Source: Tenacibaculum holothuriorum
Lineage (GTDB): Bacteria > Bacteroidota > Bacteroidia > Flavobacteriales > Flavobacteriaceae
Assembly: GCF_002120225.1 (NCBI RefSeq)
Contig: NZ_LAPZ01000001.1
Location: forward strand, 310,001 to 374,000
Reading direction: 5' to 3'
Length of the DNA: 64,000 nt
The notes under the pieces are model-generated. The model ran no database searches. It was not told where the DNA came from and saw only the letters and a list, made by a program, of their open reading frames with translations. The translations under genes were made by a program, and so were the position numbers. Below are positions 44,527-52,447 of this stretch, in pieces. Within the stretch, counting starts at the first letter, position 1. Each line of letters opens with the position of its first letter.

Positions 44527-45396
44527 ATGACTTCACAAGAGTGGAAAGAAAAAGGAAACTTTATTACCATTAATAATAGAACTGTTTTTGTTGTTGATGA
44601 AGGAAACCATGAAGAAACATTAGTCATTCTCCATGGCTACCCTACTTCCTCTTACGATTATTACAAAGTGTTACCAGAACTCGTAAAACATTATCGGGTA
44701 ATTATTCATGATCATATTGGTTTTGGATTTTCAGACAAACCTTTAAACTATTCTTATTCGTTAATTGAGCAAGCTGATGTTACTATTCAATTATGGAGAC
44801 ATCTACAATTGAAAAAAGTAACCTTACTCGCTCACGATTACGGAACAAGTGTAGCTACCGAAATTATAGCTCGACACAACAAAGAACTAATCGATATAGA
44901 AATAGGCCAACTAATCCTTTGCAACGGAAGTATGCATATTGAATTGGCTAAGCTTAGAACAATTCAAAAGCTTTTAAAGAATAAGATTACAGGAAAATGG
45001 GTTGGTAAACTTGCTAATCAATTTATTTTCAATAGAAATATTCGAAAAATATATTTTGACAAGAGTAAAGTCACTCAGCAAGAACTAGACGAAATGTGGT
45101 TTCAAATTAACAACAATAATGGTAGATCTGTTATTCATTTATTAAGTAACTATATTAATGAGCGATACTTTTTTTGGCATCGTTGGATTGGTGCTTTAAA
45201 AGAAACTACAATTCCTACGAGTATAATTTGGGCAACTCACGACCCTATAGCTGTTAAGGCAATTGCTATGCAACTTTCAAAAGAAATACCTAATAATAAA
45301 TTGTACTGGTTAGAAAATTCTGGTCATTTCCCTATGCTCGAAAATCCAAAAAATTGGAGTTCTTCAGTGCTACAATCTCAAAATAAGATTAACTAA
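44527..45396 (+). CDS. Alpha/beta hydrolase, MEST/epoxide hydrolase-like (Asp nucleophile)
   Basis: A 289-aa alpha/beta hydrolase. Oxyanion region LHGYPTSSYDYYKVLPEL; DHIGFGFSDKP; nucleophile elbow LLAHDYGTSVA, where Asp rather than Ser holds the nucleophile position as in haloalkane dehalogenases and epoxide hydrolases; base region LENSGHFPMLENP with the catalytic His. The HGxPTSSYDxYK and GFGFSDKP strings closely recall the MEST (PEG1) subgroup. Cytosolic, no signal peptide. Substrate unknown. Divergent from priA. Confidence 0.85.
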   Translation: MTSQEWKEKGNFITINNRTVFVVDEGNHEETLVILHGYPTSSYDYYKVLPELVKHYRVIIHDHIGFGFSDKPLNYSYSLIEQADVTIQLWRHLQLKKVTLLAHDYGTSVATEIIARHNKELIDIEIGQLILCNGSMHIELAKLRTIQKLLKNKITGKWVGKLANQFIFNRNIRKIYFDKSKVTQQELDEMWFQINNNNGRSVIHLLSNYINERYFFWHRWIGALKETTIPTSIIWATHDPIAVKAIAMQLSKEIPNNKLYWLENSGHFPMLENPKNWSSSVLQSQNKIN

Positions 45397-45540
45397 ATGT
45401 AAATACAATTCATTTTTTACGCCAAAAATTCTTAAAGTCTGTTAATTCTCGTTAAGCTTTTATTAAATCGTGTTAAAGGCTGAAACATTTTATCATAAGC
45501 AAGAGTCTATTAGATAACTTAAACCTATAAAACTCTAATT

Positions 45541-45888
45541 ATGAAATCTTTAAAAACGATTGTAAGTATTCTTTTAGTAAGTGTATTTACTGTTGGTAGC
45601 ACAATGGCTAACAACCCAAATCCAATTGAATCTAAAAAGATTCTAAGATCTGAAATTGTTTCACTTATTGGTGACAACATTCCTTTAGAAATCAACAAAG
45701 AAGTTAATGCAGAAATTACTTTTGTATTAAACAAGAACAACGAAGTTGTTATTGTATCTGTAGATTCTCATCACGAAAATTTAGACGCTTTTATTAAAAA
45801 CAGGCTTAATTACAAAAAGCTTTTTACTAAAACAGCTAAAAAAGGTGAAGTGTATAGATTCAATTTAAAAGTACAAAAACCGTCTTAA
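45541..45888 (+). CDS. Small secreted protein, TonB C-terminal-like
   Basis: A 115-aa protein with a signal peptide cleaved after STMA (residue about 23). The remainder has the beta-alpha-beta rhythm of a TonB C-terminal-like domain: AEITFVLNKNNEVVIVSVDSHHENLDAFIKNRLNYKKL, then YRFNLKVQKP. Similar small periplasmic proteins are frequent in Flavobacteriaceae without assigned function. No conserved catalytic residue is visible. Single gene; terminator overlaps the convergent TlpA-like gene. Confidence 0.6.
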   Translation: MKSLKTIVSILLVSVFTVGSTMANNPNPIESKKILRSEIVSLIGDNIPLEINKEVNAEITFVLNKNNEVVIVSVDSHHENLDAFIKNRLNYKKLFTKTAKKGEVYRFNLKVQKPS

Positions 45889-45911
45889 AAGCAATTAATT
45901 TTGGTTGATTG

Positions 45912-45954
45912 GAGTCCGTTTAAACAAATTAGTTTACTCGGACTTCTTCTTTTA
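45912..45954 (+). terminator. Terminator between the small secreted protein and the TlpA-like gene
   Basis: AGTCCG (45913-45918) pairs with CGGACT (45939-45944), with the inner pair TAAAC/GTTTA, followed by TCTTCTTTTA. The arm overlaps the 3' end of the convergent gene that stops at 45929. Confidence 0.55.
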
Positions 45955-46495
45955 GTGAACTATCTAAAAGCACTCTTACTTTATCACTATTCCAATTAGC
46001 AGCGCCTTTTTTACTCATAACAATGCTACCTTCTTTATTTATAATAAAAGTAGCTGGAATAGAACTACTACTCAACTCTTTCGGCGGATTTGACAAATTA
46101 TTATATGTAGGAAAATCATATTCATTTTCTCTGTAAAACTTGTTTATTACTGGCCACTTTTCATTAGAAACGAATATAAAAACTACCTTGTCTTTATAAT
46201 CTTTATGTAACTTCTTAATACTAGGCATTTCAGCCACACAAGGCGGACACCAAGTAGCCCAAAAATTTACGAAAACTACTTTATTTTTAAGTTCATTAAA
46301 ATTGACTGCCTCTGTTGTATTCAATCCTTCTAAACTCCAATTGTAATTATTTAGTTTTTGTTGCTTATTTTTCTCTATGATAGAAGGTGCAAACGAAATA
46401 AGTCTTATAAACTGAATTTTAGTTGGTGGATATATTAATAAGCCTATAATTATTAAAAAGATGAGATTAGATATTTGTCTTTTACTGAGTTTCAT
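45929..46495 (-). CDS. TlpA-like membrane-anchored thioredoxin
   Basis: A 188-aa protein with an N-terminal membrane anchor (about 10-27, NLIFLIIIGLLIYPPTKIQF). The thioredoxin fold follows, with the redox motif WATWCPPC and cis-Pro region SSSIPATFIINKEG. The TlpA/ResA type reduces periplasmic disulfides, for example for cytochrome c maturation. No cytochrome genes are adjacent. Convergent with the small secreted protein gene. Confidence 0.88.
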   Translation of the reverse strand: MKLSKRQISNLIFLIIIGLLIYPPTKIQFIRLISFAPSIIEKNKQQKLNNYNWSLEGLNTTEAVNFNELKNKVVFVNFWATWCPPCVAEMPSIKKLHKDYKDKVVFIFVSNEKWPVINKFYRENEYDFPTYNNLSNPPKELSSSSIPATFIINKEGSIVMSKKGAANWNSDKVRVLLDSSLKEEVRVN

Positions 46496-46674
46496 TCTTT
46501 AAATTTAAACCTTATACTATTTACTAATGCGAGTCTCTATAATATATATCGAAATAAGTTATAATACCTTACCAAAATACTATTTAAAAAAGGTAAAATA
46601 TAAAACAAATTAGCATAAAATATTTCTCATTTTTTCAATACTTTAGCAACACTTTTAACAAACAACAATACGTA

Positions 46675-47757
46675 ATGAAAAATACTGCATTATCGCATAT
46701 ACATGAAGCTTTAGGAGCAAAAATGGTTCCTTTTGCAGGTTATAACATGCCTGTACAATACGAAGGTGTAACTATAGAACACGAAACTGTAAGAAAAGGA
46801 GTTGGTGTTTTTGATGTAAGTCATATGGGAGAGTTTTTCTTAAAAGGAGAAAAAGCTTTAGACTTAATTCAAAAGATTAGTTCTAACGATGCTTCAAAAT
46901 TAGTTCCTGGTAAAGCTCAATACAGTTGTATGCCAAATGCTGAAGGTGGAATTGTAGATGATTTAATTATTTACATGATTGCTGAAAACGAATATATGTT
47001 AGTCGTTAATGCATCTAACATTGAAAAAGATTGGAACTGGATTAAATCTCACAATTCTTTTGGTGTAGAAATGGAAGATCGCTCAGAAGATTGGTCTTTA
47101 TTAGCTATTCAAGGTCCAAAAGCTGCTGAAGCTATGCAATCATTAACTTCGGTAGATCTATCTACTATTAAATTTTATACTTTTGAAATTACCGATTTTG
47201 CAGGAATTCCTAATGTTGTAGTTTCTGCTACAGGGTATACAGGTTCTGGTGGATTTGAAGTATATGTTAAAAATGAAGATGTAGAACAACTTTGGAAAAA
47301 AGTTTTCGAAGCTGGTGCTGATTGGGGAATTAAACCAATTGGTTTAGCTGCTCGTGATACACTTCGTTTAGAAATGGGATATTGTTTATATGGTAATGAT
47401 ATTGACGATACTACTTCTCCTTTAGAAGCAGGTTTAGGTTGGATTACTAAATTCACCAAAGATTTTGTTAATGCAGAAGCCTTAAAAGCTCAAAAAGAAG
47501 CGGGAATTACCAAAAAATTAGTTGCTTTTGAATTAACCGAACGTGGTATTCCTCGTAAAGACTATGATATTGTAAATGCAGATGGCGACAAAATTGGTCG
47601 TGTAACATCAGGAACTATGAGCCCTTCTTTAGGTAAAGGAATTGGTTTAGGGTATGTTCCTAAAGAAGTTTCAAAAGTAGATTCAGAAATTTTTATTCAA
47701 GTGCGTAAAAAGCAAATTCCTGCTAAAGTGGTAAAACTTCCATTTTACAAAGGATAA
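46675..47757 (+). CDS. gcvT: Aminomethyltransferase, glycine cleavage T-protein
   Basis: A 360-aa T-protein with the expected motifs: [15 protein letters not shown] at the start, [35 protein letters not shown] and [20 protein letters not shown] (folate site). It moves the aminomethyl carbon from the H-protein lipoyl arm to tetrahydrofolate. gcvH and gcvP are not in the window. A terminator follows immediately. Confidence 0.97.
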   Translation: MKNTALSHIHEALGAKMVPFAGYNMPVQYEGVTIEHETVRKGVGVFDVSHMGEFFLKGEKALDLIQKISSNDASKLVPGKAQYSCMPNAEGGIVDDLIIYMIAENEYMLVVNASNIEKDWNWIKSHNSFGVEMEDRSEDWSLLAIQGPKAAEAMQSLTSVDLSTIKFYTFEITDFAGIPNVVVSATGYTGSGGFEVYVKNEDVEQLWKKVFEAGADWGIKPIGLAARDTLRLEMGYCLYGNDIDDTTSPLEAGLGWITKFTKDFVNAEALKAQKEAGITKKLVAFELTERGIPRKDYDIVNADGDKIGRVTSGTMSPSLGKGIGLGYVPKEVSKVDSEIFIQVRKKQIPAKVVKLPFYKG

Positions 47758-47765
47758 CAGTATAA

Positions 47766-47798
47766 AAAAGCAGCTTTCTACGAAAGCTGCTTTTCATT
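47766..47798 (+). terminator. Intrinsic terminator after gcvT
   Basis: A 13-bp stem, AAAAGCAGCTTTC (47766-47778) with its complement (47782-47794), loop TAC, followed by a T-rich tail. Confidence 0.85.
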
Positions 47799-47950
47799 TC
47801 CCCTTATTTTTTTAACCCCTAAAAGTTAAACTCAATTTTTATTGAGCACTATAAAGATTTAATTTTTATTTTATTCTTTTAGATAAAAAGTCTTGAGCGT
47901 TCCTATTTTATACTCAAGCGTTTGAATTTAAAACTTCACTTTCTTTTACT

Positions 47951-48733
47951 TTAAAGACCATAGCTTATTCCTTTTTTCCAAAAAAATAAAATCTTTGATT
48001 GATTCTTTTCAAAAAAATCACTTCTCATCTTATCTCCAAAGTTTTGCCAATTTTTACTTTCATTAGTATTTTTAATAATAAAACTATCTACCACTTCTCC
48101 TAAACTTTGAACTATTTTTATACTATTTATCGAACGATCACTATTAAATTTTATTAAATATATCCCAAAGTCATTTTCAAACTTACTTTGTAAACTTTTA
48201 AATTTTTCTCTTTTTTGAAAAGTTATTCCACCACCACGTATCGGATTCATCTTTTTTAGAGACAAACTATTCAAAACGTCAGATTTTAAAGCAAAATCAA
48301 TTACTTTTAAATATCTTTTAAAATCATTTCTATACTTTTTTGCTCTTTTTTCTGAAGTTCTTTTGATATAATTACTTGGTTCAAAATTTTTGGATGGATT
48401 ACAATAATTAATTATTTGATCTCCATTTTTATCTTTAGATGTAAAAAACAACCAATCATCTCCTTCGTAAAAAAATGGTTTATTACAATCTGAATAATTA
48501 AAATCTTTTACTACTAAAATAGTTTTAGATGGATTTCCTTTATAAATTTTTCCTACTTTGATTTTTAACTTCTGTTTGTAACCATCTACTTTTTCAATCC
48601 TTTCAACTTTCCCTATATAAACATCAGGAAAATTCAAATAAGCATCTACAGGATTTTCAATTGCACATATACAACTACAAGAAAATGCTTGATAACTAAA
48701 AAGAATTAAAATAATCGAAATTATTGATTTCAT
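47951..48733 (-). CDS. Secreted TIMP/NTR-like domain protein
   Basis: A 260-aa exported protein. The signal peptide (MKSIISIILILFSYQAFS) ends directly before CSC (C19, C21), with a further Cys at C23. The following block, about 45 residues (PVDAYLNFPDVYIGKVERIEK, KQKLKIKVGKIYKGN), follows the N-terminal netrin-like fold of tissue inhibitors of metalloproteinases, where a mature N-terminal Cys-x-Cys chelates the target's zinc. Further Cys in SDCNKPF and YCNPS are suited to disulfides. A poor lipobox (A-F-S before C) makes lipidation less likely but not excluded. The C-terminal ~130 residues are unrecognised. Four Cys of the pattern are retained. Partner 107-aa gene is 6 bp upstream. Confidence 0.65.
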   Translation of the reverse strand: MKSIISIILILFSYQAFSCSCICAIENPVDAYLNFPDVYIGKVERIEKVDGYKQKLKIKVGKIYKGNPSKTILVVKDFNYSDCNKPFFYEGDDWLFFTSKDKNGDQIINYCNPSKNFEPSNYIKRTSEKRAKKYRNDFKRYLKVIDFALKSDVLNSLSLKKMNPIRGGGITFQKREKFKSLQSKFENDFGIYLIKFNSDRSINSIKIVQSLGEVVDSFIIKNTNESKNWQNFGDKMRSDFFEKNQSKILFFWKKGISYGL

Positions 48734-48739
48734 ACATTT

Positions 48740-49063
48740 TTAAACTTCAATCGTTTTTTTAGGCTCGTTAGCTTCTTTTCCTTTAAACACATAAGTATAT
48801 AACCACATAAGTGTAAAAGTTGGTATAACATCTAACCCTGGCATTGCTTCTTCTATAAATGTTATCGCTGCCGCAATTTTACCTTTATTTCCTTTGTATA
48901 ATTTAGTCATTAAATATGCAGATGCTGGTGCCCAAATCACGTCAAACAACTCCCCTATTCCAGGAATTAAAAAAGTGGCGTATCCCACAGCATCAAAGAG
49001 TAAACTCAAAGCTAATTTTTTGTATTTGTCATTCATGTTTTTTCCGTTTTTTGATATTTCCAT
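48740..49063 (-). CDS. Conserved hypothetical membrane protein (107 aa)
   Basis: A 107-aa protein with two to three short hydrophobic segments (LALSLLFDAVGYATFLIPGIGELFDVIWAPASAYLM and TFTLMWLYTYVF) and a GIGELFDVIWAP motif conserved in similar small proteins of Bacteroidota. No function is known. The ATG at 49063 is used; an ATG at 49036 (MNDKYK) is an equally credible start. Same strand and 6 bp from the TIMP-like gene, so probably co-transcribed. Confidence 0.6.
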   Translation of the reverse strand: MEISKNGKNMNDKYKKLALSLLFDAVGYATFLIPGIGELFDVIWAPASAYLMTKLYKGNKGKIAAAITFIEEAMPGLDVIPTFTLMWLYTYVFKGKEANEPKKTIEV

Positions 49064-49155
49064 TAGCTCTTAATCAAATTTTAAGCCAAATTCAATATTA
49101 ATTTTATCTAAATACAGTATGTTTGTTTCAAACATCTTAAAGTTAGTTTATTTCA

Positions 49156-49779
49156 ATGGATTTTAAAACTTTTATAAGCAAAATACCTTCATTACAAAGT
49201 AAAGCTCTAAACGGATTGGATGCTCAATTTAAATTTGCTCCTAAAATGCGTTTGCAGTATAATGAAGAAAAAATAAAAGCTCAAAACCCAAGAAGAGCAG
49301 CTGTATTGGCTTTCTTTTATCCAGATGAAGAACATAACACACGCTTTTTATTAACACAAAGAGCAAGTTATAACGGTACACATTCTGCCCAAATTAGTTT
49401 TCCTGGAGGCAAGTATGATGAAGTTGACAACAACTTGCAAGAAACCGCTTTGAGAGAAGCTTTTGAAGAGGTTTCTATTCTTAATGAAACAGTAAAAATT
49501 GTTAGAGAAATTACAGATGTTTACATACCTCCGAGTAATTTTTTGGCAACCCCTTTTATAGGATATTCAAATAGTAAACCCAACTTTATTCCTAATGAAG
49601 AAGTTGCTGAAATTATCGAAGTAAAATTAGAAGACTTACTTAATGATAACAACATTACTACCATTAATATCACAACATCTTACGCAAAAAACTTAGAGGT
49701 ACCTTGCTTTAAACTAAACGATTATATTGTTTGGGGTGCTACAGCAATGATGTTAAGTGAAATAAGAGAATTATTTTAA
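49156..49779 (+). CDS. Nudix hydrolase, CoA pyrophosphatase type
   Basis: A 207-aa Nudix protein. The upstream family motif LLTQRASYNGTHSAQISFPGGKYD (as in NudL/YeaB CoA pyrophosphatases) leads into the Nudix box TALREAFEEVSI. The latter part holds IPPSNFLATPFIGY. It likely hydrolyses CoA and related dinucleotides to phosphopantetheine and 3',5'-ADP. An exact -7 string TATGTTTG lies at 49118-49125. The next gene (acyltransferase) is 85 bp downstream. Confidence 0.88.
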   Translation: MDFKTFISKIPSLQSKALNGLDAQFKFAPKMRLQYNEEKIKAQNPRRAAVLAFFYPDEEHNTRFLLTQRASYNGTHSAQISFPGGKYDEVDNNLQETALREAFEEVSILNETVKIVREITDVYIPPSNFLATPFIGYSNSKPNFIPNEEVAEIIEVKLEDLLNDNNITTINITTSYAKNLEVPCFKLNDYIVWGATAMMLSEIRELF

Positions 49780-49864
49780 TCTTTGTTTTCGTAACTTAGC
49801 ATTTCGTTTTATCTTAACAGGTAAACAAACCCCTTAAATTAAAAACTATTAAAACTAATTAAGA

Positions 49865-50695
49865 ATGCCTTTATTTAAAAGGAATCCTTTCGGACACATA
49901 CTATTTATAAAACGTTTTTTAATACAAACACTTGGGTTAATTTCTCATGGTAGGTATCGTAAATTTAACGATCTTCAAATTGAAGGAATGGAAACTTTAA
50001 GAAACTTACCTGATAAGAATGTGTTATTCATTTCAAATCATCAAACTTATTTTGCAGATGTAGCTGCTATGTTTCATGTGTTTAACGCTGCTTTAAAAGG
50101 GCGAGATAATCACATTAGAAATATTGGTTACCTATGGAAACCAAAACTAAACATTTATTACGTAGCTGCTGGTGAAACAATGCGCTCAGGTTTATTACCA
50201 AAAATCTTTGCTTACGTAGGTTCAGTTTCTGTAGAAAGAACATGGAGAAGTGCTGGTAAAGATGTAAAAAGACAAGTAAAAATGTCTGATATTTCGAATA
50301 TTGGTAAAGCCCTAGATGATGGTTGGGTAATTACCTTTCCACAAGGTACAACTACTCCATTTAAACCTATTAGACGTGGTACAGCTCACATTATAAAAAC
50401 CTTTAAACCTGTTGTAGTTCCTATAGTTATTGATGGGTTTAGACGTTCTTTTGATAAAAAAGGATTGATGATAAAAAAACGTAACGTACTTCAATCTATG
50501 GTGATAAAAGAACCATTAGAAATTGATTACGAAAATGAAGATGTGGCAAGTATTGTAGAAAAAATTGAATATGCTATCGAACAACATTCTTCTTTCTTAA
50601 AAGTGTTAACCCCAGAACAGATTAAAGAAGAACAAGAATATCGTGAAAGAAGGCGTTTTTGGGGACCTGAACCTATAACTGAGGAAGAAGAATAA
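49865..50695 (+). CDS. Lysophospholipid (1-acylglycerol-3-phosphate) acyltransferase, PlsC family
   Basis: A 276-aa PlsC-domain protein. Motif 1 is ISNHQTYFADV (H-x5-D here rather than the usual H-x4-D). Motif 3 is ITFPQGTTTPF, with Gln in place of the more common Glu of FPEG. Motif 4 is VVPIVIDGF. An acidic C-terminal tail (EYRERRRFWGPEPITEEEE) follows. It would acylate lysophosphatidate or a lysolipid at the inner membrane. The altered residues occur across the whole variant, so this is probably a Bacteroidota-specific subfamily rather than a defective enzyme. Confidence 0.82.
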   Translation: MPLFKRNPFGHILFIKRFLIQTLGLISHGRYRKFNDLQIEGMETLRNLPDKNVLFISNHQTYFADVAAMFHVFNAALKGRDNHIRNIGYLWKPKLNIYYVAAGETMRSGLLPKIFAYVGSVSVERTWRSAGKDVKRQVKMSDISNIGKALDDGWVITFPQGTTTPFKPIRRGTAHIIKTFKPVVVPIVIDGFRRSFDKKGLMIKKRNVLQSMVIKEPLEIDYENEDVASIVEKIEYAIEQHSSFLKVLTPEQIKEEQEYRERRRFWGPEPITEEEE

Positions 50696-50710
50696 TTAAC
50701 ATAAAATATT

Positions 50711-51802
50711 ATGGCTGAAAAAAAATCTATACTAAACAAAAAGTCGTTAGACTTCTTAGAAAAATATTTAAATAATGCTGCTCCTACCGGTTATGAATGG
50801 GAAGGACAAAAAATTTGGATGGACTATCTTAAACCTTATGTAGATGAATTTATTACAGATACATACGGTTCTGCAGTTGGTGTAATTAATCCAGACGCTC
50901 CATACAAAGTAGTTATTGAAGGACATGCTGATGAAATTTCGTGGTATGTGAATTATATTTCAGACAACGGATTAATCTATGTAATTCGTAACGGAGGAAG
51001 CGACCATCAGATAGCCCCAAGTAAAGTAGTAAACATTCACACTAAAAACGGAATTGTAAAAGGTGTATTTGGTTGGCCAGCAATTCATACACGTAACAGA
51101 GCTAAAGAAGAAGCACCTAAACCAGATAATATTTTTATTGATGTCGGTTGTTCAACAAAAGAAGAAGTTGAAAAATTAGGAGTTCATGTTGGTTGTGTAA
51201 TCACCTATCCAGATGAGTTTCATGTTTTAAATGAAAACAAGTTTGTTTGTCGCGCATTAGACAATCGTATGGGAGGATTTATGATTGCCGAAGTTGCTCG
51301 TTTATTACACGAAAATGGCAAAAAATTACCTTTCGGACTATATGTTACTAACTCTGTACAAGAAGAAATTGGTTTACGTGGTGCTGAAATGATTACCGAG
51401 ACCATTAAACCTAATGTAGCTATCGTTACCGATGTAACTCACGATACCACTACTCCAATGATTGATAAGAAAAAAGAAGGTCATTTAGAGTTAGGTAAAG
51501 GTCCTGTGGTGGCTTATGCTCCTGCAGTACAACAAAAATTACGTGATCTAATTATTGATGCTGCAGAAGAGAATGAAATTCCATTCCAACGTTCAGCATT
51601 ATCTAGAGCTACAGGAACTGATACCGATGCTTTTGCTTATAGTAACGGTGGAGTTGCCTCTGCATTAATATCATTACCACTACGCTATATGCACACTACA
51701 GTTGAAATGGTTCACAGAGAAGATGTAGAAAACGTAATTAAAATGATTTACGAAAGTTTATTAAAAATTGAAAACGGAGAAGATTTCTCTTATTTTAAAT
51801 AA
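50711..51802 (+). CDS. M42 family metallopeptidase
   Basis: A 363-aa peptidase of the M42 (glutamyl aminopeptidase/TET) family. Metal and catalytic residues: VVIEGHADEISWYV (His, Asp), CRALDNRMGG (bridging Asp), VQEEIGLRGAE (catalytic EE), VTDVTHDTTTP, and MHTTVEMVHREDVENVI at the C-terminal end (His). Cytosolic aminopeptidase acting on peptides from proteasome-like degradation. Fifteen bp separate it from the acyltransferase stop, suggesting one transcript; a terminator follows. Confidence 0.92.
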   Translation: MAEKKSILNKKSLDFLEKYLNNAAPTGYEWEGQKIWMDYLKPYVDEFITDTYGSAVGVINPDAPYKVVIEGHADEISWYVNYISDNGLIYVIRNGGSDHQIAPSKVVNIHTKNGIVKGVFGWPAIHTRNRAKEEAPKPDNIFIDVGCSTKEEVEKLGVHVGCVITYPDEFHVLNENKFVCRALDNRMGGFMIAEVARLLHENGKKLPFGLYVTNSVQEEIGLRGAEMITETIKPNVAIVTDVTHDTTTPMIDKKKEGHLELGKGPVVAYAPAVQQKLRDLIIDAAEENEIPFQRSALSRATGTDTDAFAYSNGGVASALISLPLRYMHTTVEMVHREDVENVIKMIYESLLKIENGEDFSYFK

Positions 51803-51809
51803 TATTTAG

Positions 51810-51840
51810 AATCCCGCTTTTTGCGGGATTTTTATTTCTT
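51810..51840 (+). terminator. Intrinsic terminator after the M42 peptidase
   Basis: AATCCCGC (51810-51817) pairs with GCGGGATT (51823-51830), followed by TTTATTTCTT. The next gene's ATG follows directly at 51841, so that gene may have a leader overlapping the terminator tail or be read through. Confidence 0.8.
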
Positions 51841-52380
51841 ATGGATGAACTAATAGATATTCTCGATGAAAACGGAAATTATACTGGTAAAAGTTCTTTA
51901 AAATCAGTAGCTCATAAAAAAGGATACTTCCATCCTACTGTTCATATTTGGTTGTATACAAAAAAGCATCAAATTTTATTACAAAAAAGAGCACTCACTA
52001 AAAAAGTCTTTCCTGGTCTTTGGGATATTTCTGTTGCTGGTCATATTGCAGCTGGAGAAAATATTGAAAATGCAGCTATTAGAGAAATTGCTGAAGAAAT
52101 CGGATTTACAATTTCCCAAAAAGAATTACAGAAAATTGGCACAAGAAAACATATGATTAATCATCCAAATGGAATTATAGATAATGAGTTTCATCATGTT
52201 TTTATTGCCGAATTAACCATTCCTATAAAAAAATTAAAAATACAAAAAGAAGAAGTAGACGAGTTAAAATTATTTGATCTCAATACCTTAATCAATACAA
52301 AAAACTTAGAAAATGTGTTGCTTCCTCAGTATCACGATTATTATTCTTTTGTTTATTATTCAATTTTAGAAAATCTATAG
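51841..52380 (+). CDS. Nudix hydrolase, IDI/YfcD-like
   Basis: A 179-aa Nudix protein. The opening MDELIDILDENGNYTGKSS and HPTVHIWLYTKKHQILLQKRA are typical of the isopentenyl-diphosphate isomerase-like YfcD group; the box is GHIAAGENIENAAIREIAEEIGF with the complete G-x5-E-x7-RExxEE pattern. It is not a true IDI (the catalytic Cys region is missing). The substrate is unknown. Confidence 0.85.
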   Translation: MDELIDILDENGNYTGKSSLKSVAHKKGYFHPTVHIWLYTKKHQILLQKRALTKKVFPGLWDISVAGHIAAGENIENAAIREIAEEIGFTISQKELQKIGTRKHMINHPNGIIDNEFHHVFIAELTIPIKKLKIQKEEVDELKLFDLNTLINTKNLENVLLPQYHDYYSFVYYSILENL

Positions 52381-52447
52381 TTTATCATATTTAAAAAAGC
52401 TAAAACTTTTAATATTAATTACTTATATTTAAGATTAAAAGTTCTAC

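Noticed and set aside
46496-46674. Possible glycine riboswitch upstream of gcvT
   Set aside because: The region is A+T-rich and lacks the conserved glycine aptamer core; only a weak TACTTTAG -7-like string is present.
47799-47950. Two weak hairpins (CTCAAT/ATTGAG and CTTGAG/CTCAAG) between gcvT and the TIMP-like gene
   Set aside because: Stems of six base pairs in A+T-rich DNA; the second could be a weak terminator for the TIMP-like gene, but this is not supported well enough to list.
51841-52380. Isopentenyl-diphosphate isomerase
   Set aside because: The start looks IDI-like, but the catalytic Cys/Glu context of true IDI is not seen; a YfcD-like Nudix hydrolase fits better.
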